Shown one piece after another: positions 7,777 to 16,144 of a stretch of 64,000 nt of DNA (its first letter is position 1; the number at the start of each line of letters is the position of its first letter). Source of the DNA: Arminella tubonensis (GTDB lineage Bacteria > Pseudomonadota > Alphaproteobacteria > Rhizobiales > Rhizobiaceae); assembly GCF_003240585.1 (NCBI RefSeq), contig NZ_PCDP01000038.1, positions 124,001-188,000 on the forward strand. The letters run 5' to 3'. A model generated the notes under the pieces. It did not search any database, was not told the origin of the DNA, and was given only the letters and a program-made list of their open reading frames with translations. The position numbers and the translations under genes were made by a program.

Positions 7777-9183
7777 CTAGCCTCTTTGTCTTGCGGCCAG
7801 ATGCGCCGCCGAGCCATTTTTCAGAGCCGTCGCCAGGTCGGTGAAAGCGTCGACCGTCGGGCGCTCACCGGGCAATTGCTTCAGGATGTCGTAGATGATC
7901 GGGACCTGTTTGATCGCCATGTCGAGATCGGGGTCGCTGCCCTGCCGATAACCGCCGATGAGCCGAAGGTCGCGTGTCTCCTCGAAGCGATGGACGAGCG
8001 ACTTCAGTCGCGAAACCAGCTTTTCCTGATCCGGCGTCCAGGCCTTTCGGGCAAGACGCGATACCGACGCCAGCGGATCGATCGGCGGATAACGCCCCTC
8101 CTCCGCAAGGCTGCGCTGAAGCACGATATGGCCGTCGAGAATGCCGCGGACCGAGTCGGCGATCGGATCGTTGTGGTTGTCGCCGTCGACGAGGATCGAA
8201 ATGATCGCCGTGATGGTGCCCGTGCCTTCAGGACCGGGCCCCGCCCGCTCCAGCAATCTCGGCAACTCCGTGAAGACCGACGCGGGATAGCCGCGCGCGA
8301 TCGGCGGCTCGCCGGAGGCGGTGGCAACTTCGCGGATGGCATGGGCAAATCGCGTCACGCTGTCGACGATCAGAAGCACGTTGTCGCCGGCGTCGCGAAA
8401 ATGCTCGGCAATGGTGATCGCAGCCAGGGGCGCCATCTTCCGCAGCATCGGGCTTTCGTCGCTGGTCGCCACGACCGCGACCGATTTCTGCATGTGCGGC
8501 CCGAGCGTATCCTCGATGAATTCACGAACCTCGCGTCCGCGTTCGCCGACGAGCGCGATGACGACCTTGTCGAAGGCTTCGGCCCGAGCCAGCATCGACA
8601 GCAGCGTCGACTTGCCGACGCCGGAGCCGGCGAAGATGCCGAGGCGCTGGCCAAGGCAGAGCGGCGAGAAGATATCGATGGCGCGAACACCAGTCTTGAA
8701 GCCGGTGGAGACACGCTGACGCGTCATCGACGGCGGCGCCGTGTTTGAAATCGAGCGGCGGACGTTGCCGATCGGAAGCGGCCCGAGGTTGTCGATCGGC
8801 TCACCCAGCGAATTGACGGTGCGGCCACACCATCCCTCTGTCGGTGCAATCCGGAAGGCGCCCTTGCGGATCACCGTATCGTGGATGCCGATGGGTTCAC
8901 CCGGTTCGATCGGGCAGACAAAGGCCAATTCCGGCTCGACGCGGACGACCTCACCGAGGTGAACGCCGGTCGCGGATCGGTGAGCGACGAATTCGCCGAG
9001 GCGAACATGCCTCGAAAGACCAGCGACGGTGTAGTGGCCGGCAGCGATGGTACGGACGTGGCCGCCATGCGCGACAGCATGCTCGGGCGTGGCGTATCGG
9101 CCGGCAAGGCTCGCCAACTGGCCAAGCTTCGGGGATATGGCACCGTCAGGCAAAAAGTCCGCGTTCATCGGCTTGTCCATCAA
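7777..9183 (-). CDS. fliI: Flagellum-specific ATPase FliI
   Basis: FliI is the hexameric ATPase at the base of the flagellar export apparatus and is related to the F1 beta subunit. The 468-residue product has a P-loop GSGVGKS at residues 186-192, the Walker B region 'NVLLIVDSVTRFAHA', and the family block 'GYPASVFTELPRLLERAGPG'. N-terminal beta-barrel and C-terminal domains are complete. Its start overlaps the flgF stop by 4 bases. No fliH or fliJ was recognised beside it. Confidence 0.97.
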   Translation of the reverse strand: MMDKPMNADFLPDGAISPKLGQLASLAGRYATPEHAVAHGGHVRTIAAGHYTVAGLSRHVRLGEFVAHRSATGVHLGEVVRVEPELAFVCPIEPGEPIGIHDTVIRKGAFRIAPTEGWCGRTVNSLGEPIDNLGPLPIGNVRRSISNTAPPSMTRQRVSTGFKTGVRAIDIFSPLCLGQRLGIFAGSGVGKSTLLSMLARAEAFDKVVIALVGERGREVREFIEDTLGPHMQKSVAVVATSDESPMLRKMAPLAAITIAEHFRDAGDNVLLIVDSVTRFAHAIREVATASGEPPIARGYPASVFTELPRLLERAGPGPEGTGTITAIISILVDGDNHNDPIADSVRGILDGHIVLQRSLAEEGRYPPIDPLASVSRLARKAWTPDQEKLVSRLKSLVHRFEETRDLRLIGGYRQGSDPDLDMAIKQVPIIYDILKQLPGERPTVDAFTDLATALKNGSAAHLAARQRG

Positions 9184-9914
9184 GACTTGCTACCGAGCGT
9201 CTTGATCGCATCATCAAGGGAACCTTCACTGTTGTTCGTCAGGGTCGAGATATTATCGAACGCCCGGCTGACTTCGATCAGCTCGGTCATTTCGCGCATG
9301 CCGTTGACGTTGGAGTTTTCAAGGTAACCCTGGGCGATGCTGATCTTGGAATTGTCGACTACGGCCTGGGGCGTGTCGGTTGTAAGGATGCCGCTGTTGT
9401 CATAGCGCAGGTAGCCCTTGTCGACATCTGCCGAGAAGAGGCCGATCGTGCCCATTTGCTTGTTATTCTGCATGATGACGCCGTTCGTGGAGACAGTCGG
9501 TTCGCCCCCTTTCGGATCAAGCTGTATCGGCGCGCCGCCCGGGTCGAGGACGGGATATCCGCGCACGGAGACCAGCGCTCCGGTTTCCGACATCGTGAAG
9601 CGGCCGTCGCGGGTCAGCACCGTGCCCGCCGGCGTGTTGACCCCGAACCAGGCGTCACCCTTCACGGCGAAATCAAGCAGGCTGCCGGTGTTTTGGAGTT
9701 CGCCAGTGTCGGTAGAGAGATAGTCGTTGCCTTGGGAGACGAAGGCGACCTTGGCGCTCAGCTTGTTATCGGTGTCGCTCAGAACCTGGTTGAATTTGAC
9801 CTCGGTACCACGGAAACCCGTTGTATTCACGTTTGCCATGTTGTCGGCAATCGTCGTCAGGCGCCGTTCGAGGGCCATTTGCGACGATAGGGAGACATAG
9901 ATACCAGACTGCAT
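9180..9914 (-). CDS. flgF: Flagellar rod protein FlgF
   Basis: FlgF is a proximal rod subunit related to FlgG. I chose the ATG at 9912-9914, giving 244 residues beginning 'MQSGIYVSLSSQMALERRL', because the family always starts close to this segment; an in-frame extension to 10046 encodes no conserved sequence. The rod motif 'TIADNMANVNTTGFRGTEV' follows at about residues 21-39, and the C-terminal heptads include 'MREMTELIEVSRAFDNIST'. It is the first gene of a minus-strand unit with fliI and the membrane-anchored gene, facing motA across a 240-base divergent promoter region. Confidence 0.93.
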   Translation of the reverse strand: MQSGIYVSLSSQMALERRLTTIADNMANVNTTGFRGTEVKFNQVLSDTDNKLSAKVAFVSQGNDYLSTDTGELQNTGSLLDFAVKGDAWFGVNTPAGTVLTRDGRFTMSETGALVSVRGYPVLDPGGAPIQLDPKGGEPTVSTNGVIMQNNKQMGTIGLFSADVDKGYLRYDNSGILTTDTPQAVVDNSKISIAQGYLENSNVNGMREMTELIEVSRAFDNISTLTNNSEGSLDDAIKTLGSKS

Positions 9915-10154
9915 TGCAACGCCCTCCGGACATTGGAGAATAACGTAAAAAGAGACGGCGCCGTCGCCGAACTCGTTCATGTCGTTAGCCGGGCGTGGAT
10001 GCCCGTGGGCGGACATTGCCTTCATTTCCTTGCGCGAAGCTGACACACTTGAAGAGAGGAGAAGAAGGGCTCGAGAGGGCGCCGCGGAACAGCTTCACGC
10101 AAGATAGAAGCCGTACTCCATTAGGTGAAACGAACGTTCAGGTGTGGACCGTCC
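9915..10154. promoter_or_regulatory. Divergent promoter region between flgF and motA
   Basis: This 240-base gap separates the leftward flgF-fliI unit from the rightward motA-fliM-fliN-fliG-flhB unit, so it must hold two promoters or a shared control region. In Sinorhizobium such genes depend on VisNR and Rem. I could not pick out a reliable -35/-10 pair or a Rem site by eye. Confidence 0.5.
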
Positions 10155-11027
10155 ATGAATATTATTATCGGATTAGTTGTGACCTTCGGCTGCATCATTG
10201 GCAGCTTCATGGCCATGGGCGGGCACGTAGACGCTCTTTTTCAACCCTTCGAATTTGTCATCATTGCAGGCGCCGGCATGGGTGGCTTCATTATGGCCAA
10301 CCCGATGAAAGTCCTGAAGGACTCAGGCAAAGCGCTCGTCGAGGCCTTCAAACATTCAGTTCCGAAGGAGCGCAACTACCTCGACGTTCTCGGTGTGCTC
10401 TATTCCCTGATGCGCGACCTGCGTACCAAGTCGCGCAACGAGATCGAGGCGCATATCGACAATCCCGAGGAGTCCTCGATCTTCCAGTCGGCGCCGACTG
10501 TGTTGAAGAACAAGGAACTGACGTCCTTCATCTGCGACTACGTGCGCCTGATCATCATCGGCAATGCCCGCTCACACGAGATCGAGGCGCTGATGGACGA
10601 GGAAATCAATACGATCCACTACGACAAGATGAAGCCGTTCCACGCCATTACCATCATGGGCGACAGCTTCCCGGCGATCGGTATCGTTGCCGCCGTTCTC
10701 GGCGTCATCAAGGCCATGAGCCACATCAACGACAGCCCGGAAGTGCTCGGACATCTGATCGGCTCGGCGCTGGTCGGCACCTTCCTCGGCATCCTGCTCT
10801 CCTATTCGGTCTGCGCGCCGCTATGTTCGCAGATCAAGGTCGTGCGCACAAAGCAGCACCGGCTCTACGTGATCGTGAAGCAGACGCTGCTCGCCTACAT
10901 GAACGGCTCCGTTCCCCAGGTCGCGCTGGAATACGGACGCAAGACCATCTCGGCTTACGAACGTCCCTCGATCGATGCGGTCGAGCAGGAAATGATGAAC
11001 CCCGGCGGTGAGAACAAGGCTGCGTGA
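10155..11027 (+). CDS. motA: Flagellar motor stator protein MotA
   Basis: MotA is the four-span subunit of the proton-driven stator that turns the rotor. The start at 10155 gives 290 residues beginning 'MNIIIGLVVTFGCIIGSFMA', the usual family N-terminus; an in-frame extension upstream encodes no conserved sequence. The large cytoplasmic loop is present, as is the C-terminal pair of spans with 'GDSFPAIGIVAAVLGVIKAM' and 'GSALVGTFLGILLSYSVCAP', where the conserved prolines lie. motB is not adjacent, as in other rhizobia. The stop overlaps the possible GTG start of fliM. Confidence 0.95.
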   Translation: MNIIIGLVVTFGCIIGSFMAMGGHVDALFQPFEFVIIAGAGMGGFIMANPMKVLKDSGKALVEAFKHSVPKERNYLDVLGVLYSLMRDLRTKSRNEIEAHIDNPEESSIFQSAPTVLKNKELTSFICDYVRLIIIGNARSHEIEALMDEEINTIHYDKMKPFHAITIMGDSFPAIGIVAAVLGVIKAMSHINDSPEVLGHLIGSALVGTFLGILLSYSVCAPLCSQIKVVRTKQHRLYVIVKQTLLAYMNGSVPQVALEYGRKTISAYERPSIDAVEQEMMNPGGENKAA

Positions 11028-11032
11028 CGACG

Positions 11033-11977
11033 ATGAGCGACCAGACCACGAATACCGTCCCGAACATCGATCCCGTCCTGCTCGCCAAACTGACCGGCGG
11101 CCTGGGCGACCAGGCGACGGTGGCAAAACGCTGCTCGGCCCTCGGTCATATCTTCAGCGAATTTCTTCCCGACGTTATCAAGGCCGAAACCGGCCTCGAC
11201 ATATCAGTTGCCTATATCGGCTGTGAAGCGGGCCTGATGAACGATATCATCGCCGATCTCGGCGAGAATTTCGCGCTCGTCAACGGTTCGCTGCGAAACT
11301 GGTCGCCGACCTTCGTGCTGGCCTGCTGCAGCGGTGTCGTGCTGACGCTGATGGAGCATCTGCTCGGAGCTTTGCCTGAGACGATTAAGCAGCCGGTTTT
11401 GCGCCCCCTCTCGGTCATCGAGCTCGACCTCTCCGTGATGGTTTTCGACAAGCTCGCCAACGTCCTTCGTTCGGGTGTCAACGCCTCGGGCGGTTTCGAA
11501 CCGCTTCTTGGGGCTCCGCACAACATCGAAAGCCGACCGAAGCATGCGGATGACCATGTCGACGAGTTCGCAGCTGCGGTCAAAATGACGATGACCGTCG
11601 GCATGGCAAGTTCGGAATTCGTGGTGATCGTGCCGCAAAAGGTGCTTCTGAAGACCGATATCTCAGCCCCCAGAGCCAAGATCCAGGCAACGAAGTCGGA
11701 TGCGTGGTCGGAGCAGCTTTCCGAGCAGGTGCGTCGTTCCCAGGTGACGCTCGATGCGCGGATCAAGCTGCAGTCGCTGACGCTGGCGACCGTTTCCAAA
11801 CTTGCCGTCGGCGACGTCATCCCCTTCATGGACAGCCAGGACGTCCACGTCGAGGTCAGCGCCAATGGCAAGGAGCTCTATGTCTGCGAGTTCGGGCGTT
11901 CCGGCGAGAACTATACGGTTCGCGTCAAGGACAACATCAACTCCGACGACGAGCTGCTCAGACATTTAATGAATTAG
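11033..11977 (+). CDS. fliM: Flagellar motor switch protein FliM
   Basis: FliM forms the middle of the rotor C-ring and receives CheY-P. The 314-residue product has a CheC-like middle domain and a C-terminal SpoA/FliN-like domain ('VTLDARIKLQSLTLATVSKL', 'AVGDVIPFMDSQDVHVEV'). The ATG at 11033 is chosen; a GTG at 11024 would overlap the motA stop (GTGA) and add three residues. The N-terminus reads 'NIDPVLLAKLTGG' where enterobacterial FliM has the CheY-binding 'EIDALL' segment, so that peptide is diverged. It sits between motA and fliN. Confidence 0.9.
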   Translation: MSDQTTNTVPNIDPVLLAKLTGGLGDQATVAKRCSALGHIFSEFLPDVIKAETGLDISVAYIGCEAGLMNDIIADLGENFALVNGSLRNWSPTFVLACCSGVVLTLMEHLLGALPETIKQPVLRPLSVIELDLSVMVFDKLANVLRSGVNASGGFEPLLGAPHNIESRPKHADDHVDEFAAAVKMTMTVGMASSEFVVIVPQKVLLKTDISAPRAKIQATKSDAWSEQLSEQVRRSQVTLDARIKLQSLTLATVSKLAVGDVIPFMDSQDVHVEVSANGKELYVCEFGRSGENYTVRVKDNINSDDELLRHLMN

Positions 11978-12043
11978 TCGGTTCTCTCGCGCTCGGCGCC
12001 ACAACGGCAGTTTGAGGCAAGTTTCAACTGGAATAGTGATTTC

Positions 12044-12616
12044 ATGGCTACGAAGAAGACACAGAAGAACAGCGAAGACGCCCTGGAGCTTCCGGGGAAC
12101 GAAGCCGAATTGAACGAGGCCATCGACGGCCTTCGCGGTGTGCTTCAGCAGGACGCCTCCGGCGAACTGCCTGATCTCAGCGACTTCGGTTCGGATGATC
12201 TGGGCTCCGGCGATTTCGGCGGCGCAGCGATGGAGGAAAGCACCAGCCTTTCGACGTTCGGCGATTTCGACGACGATATCGGCAAGCCGTCCGCCTTTGA
12301 GCCGGACAGCTTCGGCGGCGCCTCTTCTTTTGCAAGCGCAGCACCGATCGGCAGCGCATTGAACGCCAATCTCGACATGATCATGGACATTCCGATCGAC
12401 GTCCAGATCGTTCTCGGCAGCAGCCGCATGCAGGTCTCGGGCTTGATGAACCTTACCGAAGGGGCAATCATTGCCCTCGATAAGAAAATCGGCGAGCCTG
12501 TCGAAATTACCGTCAACGGGCGCCGTATCGCCCGCGGCGAAATAACAGTCCTTGAAAACGACGACACCCGTTTCGGCGTAAAGCTGATAGAAGTTTTGAG
12601 CACACGACAAGCCTAA
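12044..12616 (+). CDS. fliN: Flagellar motor switch protein FliN
   Basis: FliN forms the bottom ring of the rotor C-ring and docks the export ATPase complex. The 190-residue product has a long acidic, Gly/Ser-rich N-terminal extension (about residues 1-105) before the conserved SpoA domain: 'IPIDVQIVLGSSRMQVSGLM', 'LDKKIGEPVEITVNGRRIAR' and 'DDTRFGVKLIEVL'. Enterobacterial FliN is about 137 residues; the longer acidic head is common in alphaproteobacteria. It lies 66 bases after fliM and 26 before fliG. Confidence 0.94.
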   Translation: MATKKTQKNSEDALELPGNEAELNEAIDGLRGVLQQDASGELPDLSDFGSDDLGSGDFGGAAMEESTSLSTFGDFDDDIGKPSAFEPDSFGGASSFASAAPIGSALNANLDMIMDIPIDVQIVLGSSRMQVSGLMNLTEGAIIALDKKIGEPVEITVNGRRIARGEITVLENDDTRFGVKLIEVLSTRQA

Positions 12617-12642
12617 TCCCGATGTGAGGGACGGAGAAGACC

Positions 12643-13686
12643 ATGATGGACTTTGACGATTTCGGCGGCGCTCTAGCCGAGAAACCGTTGTCTCAGGCTG
12701 AAAAAGCCGCCGCCGTTCTTCTCGCCATGGGAAAGACGGTGGCAGGACGGCTATTGAAATATTTCACGCAGCACGAGCTGCAGCTGATCATTACCTCCGC
12801 GCAGTCGCTCCGTCCCATTCCGCCGGACGAGCTTGCCCAGCTCGTTGCCGAATTCGAGGATCTCTTTACCGAAGGCGCCGGTCTCATGGACAACGCCAAG
12901 GCGATCGAGAGCATCCTCGAGGAGGGGCTGACGCCTGATGAAGTCGACAGTCTGCTCGGCCGCCGCACGGCGTTCCAGGCGTACGAAACCTCCATCTGGG
13001 ACCGTCTCGGCGAGGCCGAACCTGCGTTCGTCGGTCGCTTCCTGTTGCGCGAACATCCGCAGACCGTCGCCTATATCCTTTCGATGATGCCTTCTTCCTT
13101 CGGCGCGAAAGTGTTGCTTGAACTGCCCGAATCGCGACGCGCCGATATCATGAACCGCACCGTCAACCTCAAGGACGTCAGCCCGAAGGCCGCGCAGATC
13201 ATCGAAAAGCGCGTCATGTCGCTGCTTGTCGAAATCGACTCGGAACGCAATTCGAATGGCTCCGCCAAGGTTGCCGAACTGATGAACGAGCTGGAAAAGC
13301 CGCAGGTCGATACCTTGCTGAATTCGCTCGAATCGCTGAGCAAGGAATCGGTCAACAAGGTTCGCCCGAAGATCTTCCTCTTCGAGGATCTGATGCTCAT
13401 GCCGCAGCGCGGCCGCGTACTGCTCCTCAACGACATCTCGGCCGACATCCTGACGATGGCGTTGCGTGGTTCGCCCGTCGAGATGCGCGAGACTGTGCTT
13501 GCCTCCATCAGCCCGCGCCAGCGCCGCATGATCGAATCGGATCTGTCCTCCGGCACGACAGGCATCAACCCGCGCGAGATCGCGATCGCGCGCCGCGCCA
13601 TCGCCCAGGAAGCCATTCGGCTCGCCACATCGGGCCAGATACAGCTCAAGGAAAGCGAACAGGACCCCGCAGCCCAGGCCGCGTGA
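12643..13686 (+). CDS. fliG: Flagellar motor switch protein FliG
   Basis: FliG couples the MS-ring (FliF) to the C-ring and contacts MotA to generate torque. The 347-residue product has the N-terminal FliF-binding domain ('LSQAEKAAAVLLAMGKTVAG'), the middle domain with 'EHPQTVAYILSMM', and the C-terminal torque domain 'FLFEDLMLMPQRGRVLLLND' followed by 'ISADILTMALRG'. Length is normal. A strong ribosome-binding site (GGACGGAGAAG) precedes the start. Confidence 0.96.
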   Translation: MMDFDDFGGALAEKPLSQAEKAAAVLLAMGKTVAGRLLKYFTQHELQLIITSAQSLRPIPPDELAQLVAEFEDLFTEGAGLMDNAKAIESILEEGLTPDEVDSLLGRRTAFQAYETSIWDRLGEAEPAFVGRFLLREHPQTVAYILSMMPSSFGAKVLLELPESRRADIMNRTVNLKDVSPKAAQIIEKRVMSLLVEIDSERNSNGSAKVAELMNELEKPQVDTLLNSLESLSKESVNKVRPKIFLFEDLMLMPQRGRVLLLNDISADILTMALRGSPVEMRETVLASISPRQRRMIESDLSSGTTGINPREIAIARRAIAQEAIRLATSGQIQLKESEQDPAAQAA

Positions 13687-13768
13687 CCCAAGACTGTTGA
13701 AATCCTAGGGGTCTTGTCCCGTCCGAGTTGCGGCTTGCCTTCAGGGGGTCTACCCTTTGCCGATCATC

Positions 13769-13801
13769 AGGCCGTGCGCGATGCGCGGCCTGTTTCCTTT
13801 T
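13769..13801 (+). terminator. Terminator-like hairpin between fliG and flhB
   Basis: A 10-bp imperfect stem (AGGCCGTGCG at 13769-13778, TGCGCGGCCT at 13782-13791, with one G-T pair) and a 3-base loop are followed by GTTTCCTTTT. It lies inside the 131-base gap between fliG and flhB on the coding strand, where it could lower or stop read-through and give flhB less expression than the C-ring genes. Confidence 0.55.
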
Positions 13802-13817
13802 GTGAGGGATCGCGGAC

Positions 13818-14897
13818 TTGGCTGACGAAGACAAGGACAGCAAAACAGAAGACCCTACCGCCAAAAAAATGAACGAGGCGGCCGAGAAGGGCAACGTTCC
13901 CTCCTCGCGCGAGGCGACGCTGTTTGCCTCGATGCTCGCCACCTTCATCTACATCGTCTTCTTCCTGCCCGAACGCATGGCGCGCATGGGGGAAGTGCTG
14001 CGGGATCTGTTCGAAAAGCCGGATCAGTGGTCGCTGGAGACCGGCCCGGACGCGATCTCGCTGTTCGTACGGATCGGATGGGAGGTCGGCAATCTGATCC
14101 TTCCTGCCGTCGTCCTGTTCTTCGCCTTCGGTATAAGCTCCTCGATCGCGCAGAACCTTCCGACGCCCGTCCTGGAAAGAATTCGCCCGCAGTTCTCCCG
14201 TATCTCGCCGATGAAGGGCTGGGGAAGGATCGCCAGCGTCCCCGGCCTCGTCGAATTCGGCAAGTCCCTGTTGAAGATCGTGGTGGTCGGCATCATCATG
14301 TTCTTCGTGCTCAGGAGTGAATACTTCAGCTCGATCGATTCGATGTATTCCGATCCGCAGACGCTTTTCGTGCGGCTAGCTTCGATCATCAAGAAGATAC
14401 TGGTGGTGGTTCTGCTGGCGACTGCCGTCGTTGCGATCATCGATCTGTTCTGGACACGGAAGCACTGGTTCGACCAGCTGAAGATGACCAAGCAGGAGAT
14501 AAAGGACGAGTACAAACAGGCGCAGGGTGACCCGATCGTCAAATCGCGCCAGCGTTCGATCGCTCGCGACCGTGCCCGCCAGCGCATGATGAAGAACGTT
14601 TCGCGCGCGACGCTGGTGATTGCAAACCCGACCCATTTCGCCGTAGCGTTGCGTTATGTTCGCGAAGAAAACGACGCGCCCGTCGTCGTTGCCAAGGGCC
14701 AGGACCTGATTGCGCTGCGAATCCGCGAGCTTGCGGAGGAAAACAACATTCCGATTTTCGAAGATCCGCCGCTGGCGCGCTCCATGTTTGCGCAAGTCTC
14801 GGTGGATAGTGTTATCCCGTCGGTATTTTACAAGGCAGTCGCCGAGCTGATCCACCGGATCTACGCAACGCAGTCGAATAAGAAACGGGTACGATAA
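13818..14897 (+). CDS. flhB: Flagellar export specificity-switch protein FlhB
   Basis: FlhB is an inner-membrane export component whose cytoplasmic tail cleaves itself to switch from rod/hook to filament substrates. The 359-residue product starts with TTG at 13818 and the family head 'KTEDPTAKKMNEAAEKGNVP', has four membrane spans (about residues 35-215), and carries the autocleavage site NPTH at residues 270-273 in 'VIANPTHFAVALRY'. All expected parts are present. The TTG start and the hairpin just upstream may both keep its level low. Confidence 0.96.
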   Translation: MADEDKDSKTEDPTAKKMNEAAEKGNVPSSREATLFASMLATFIYIVFFLPERMARMGEVLRDLFEKPDQWSLETGPDAISLFVRIGWEVGNLILPAVVLFFAFGISSSIAQNLPTPVLERIRPQFSRISPMKGWGRIASVPGLVEFGKSLLKIVVVGIIMFFVLRSEYFSSIDSMYSDPQTLFVRLASIIKKILVVVLLATAVVAIIDLFWTRKHWFDQLKMTKQEIKDEYKQAQGDPIVKSRQRSIARDRARQRMMKNVSRATLVIANPTHFAVALRYVREENDAPVVVAKGQDLIALRIRELAEENNIPIFEDPPLARSMFAQVSVDSVIPSVFYKAVAELIHRIYATQSNKKRVR

Positions 14898-14902
14898 ATC
14901 GA

Positions 14903-15343
14903 ATGAAAAAATGCCCCTACTCTGCCCAGCGTGAACAAATCCTCGCCGAAGCTATCAGTCCGGTGGCCAGCGAGCTCCGTTTGCTCGATGCGGCCGATTT
15001 GATTTCGCTGTTGCGGTACGAGTGCTACGGCAATTTGGCCGACCTGGTGGCCTCAGCGGCCGAGCTCTATTTTCTCCCCGGCACGGTCAACTTTGGCCTC
15101 GGCGGCGACTACACGCTCGAATGGGGCGGCCCTGCCGAGGTCAGCATCGATCTCGAAATCAAGCCGCAGGGCATCACGATCTATGCCAAGCTGGCGCTGG
15201 CCGAACACCACGCCGGCATCGAGATCAACCATATCGCGTTTGATAACGCGTCGGCCGATCCGGATGACAATACCGCCCTGCTTGCGCGCAGCCTCCGGGC
15301 AGCCCGCTACTCGACGAACCAGCCCACGGCACTGGCAGGGTAA
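14903..15343 (+). CDS. Uncharacterised protein in the flagellar cluster, downstream of flhB
   Basis: A 146-residue product starting 5 bases after the flhB stop, so very probably co-transcribed and perhaps translationally coupled. No signal peptide or membrane span is visible. The N-terminal half is helical and Leu/Ala-rich ('SELRLLDAADLISLLRYEC'); the C-terminal half looks like beta strands ('YTLEWGGPAEVSIDLEIKPQ' then 'GITIYAKLALAEHHAGIEIN'). I do not recognise a named family. A protein of similar size is usual at this point in rhizobial motility clusters, so a cytoplasmic motility-related role is a reasonable inference, not shown by sequence. Confidence 0.82.
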   Translation: MKKCPYSAQREQILAEAISPVASELRLLDAADLISLLRYECYGNLADLVASAAELYFLPGTVNFGLGGDYTLEWGGPAEVSIDLEIKPQGITIYAKLALAEHHAGIEINHIAFDNASADPDDNTALLARSLRAARYSTNQPTALAG

Positions 15344-15390
15344 GCCCCCGTTCCCCGTTCCAGCATCCGCAGATGTCCGATGCTTCTGGT

Positions 15391-16134
15391 CTAGCTGATA
15401 TAGCCAAGGCGGATAGCCTTGGCGATCGCCTGGATGCGATTGACACTATCCAACTTGATCGTCGCCGTGCCGAGATAGGCGTTGACGGTGTGCACGGAGA
15501 GCCGCAGCTTCTCAGCGATCTCCTCGCTGATCCTGCCGTCGCCTGCCAGTTGCAGGCAAGCGATCTCGCGCTCGCTCAGCTGCTCGGCGACAGCCGAGCG
15601 GCGTTCGTCAAGCGAAAGAAGGTCCATGATGATCTGACAGCTGCGCCCATGCAGATCGATGATCATATCGCTGGCGAGATCAATGAAATTGGCGGTGAAC
15701 ACAACATAGCCATTGCCGACAGCACCCAGCCGCACAGGGAAGGCAACGCCGGCGAACGGCACCAGCTGCGGCCTCATGCGCACCGTAAAGTGTGCGAAGT
15801 CGGGGGTCTCAGCCGTGCTGTCCTCCTCGCGGCCGTTCCACATCAAGGGCAGCAGCGACTTCTCGATGTGCTCCAGCATGGACTCGCCATAGGCGTCCAA
15901 GAAGCTCTTGCCGAGACCCGAATTGGTGGCACCCCAGTTTTCCAGCTCGCAGACCAGACGATTCTTGCTCGGCAGACCGGAACCCGTGACGCGGTAGACG
16001 GCAAAATTCTGCGCGTCGATCAATTTCTGCATCGAGACAAGCCGGGGGAAAAGATCCGAACGACTGGAAATCCTATGGGGACGGGTCAGTCTGACCTCAC
16101 CCGCCGCGGCCGTCCTGTCCGGTGTATATCGCAT
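15391..16134 (-). CDS. visR: LuxR-type master regulator of motility VisR
   Basis: VisR works with VisN as a heteromeric activator at the top of the flagellar/chemotaxis cascade in Sinorhizobium and relatives, switching on rem and then the structural genes. The 247-residue product has an N-terminal autoinducer-binding-like domain (about residues 25-170) and a C-terminal LuxR helix-turn-helix: 'LSEREIACLQLAGDGRISEE' then 'IAEKLRLSVHTVNAYLGTA'. The ligand, if any, is unknown. It lies 10 bases downstream of visN, so the two form an operon. The upstream start (16134) is not firmly fixed. Confidence 0.9.
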   Translation of the reverse strand: MRYTPDRTAAAGEVRLTRPHRISSRSDLFPRLVSMQKLIDAQNFAVYRVTGSGLPSKNRLVCELENWGATNSGLGKSFLDAYGESMLEHIEKSLLPLMWNGREEDSTAETPDFAHFTVRMRPQLVPFAGVAFPVRLGAVGNGYVVFTANFIDLASDMIIDLHGRSCQIIMDLLSLDERRSAVAEQLSEREIACLQLAGDGRISEEIAEKLRLSVHTVNAYLGTATIKLDSVNRIQAIAKAIRLGYIS

Positions 16135-16144
16135 CTAAAACCCT

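Noticed and set aside
9915..10046. An upstream extension of flgF
   Set aside because: FlgF always begins near 'MQSGIYVSLS'; the extra 44 residues are not protein-like and would run through the divergent promoter region.
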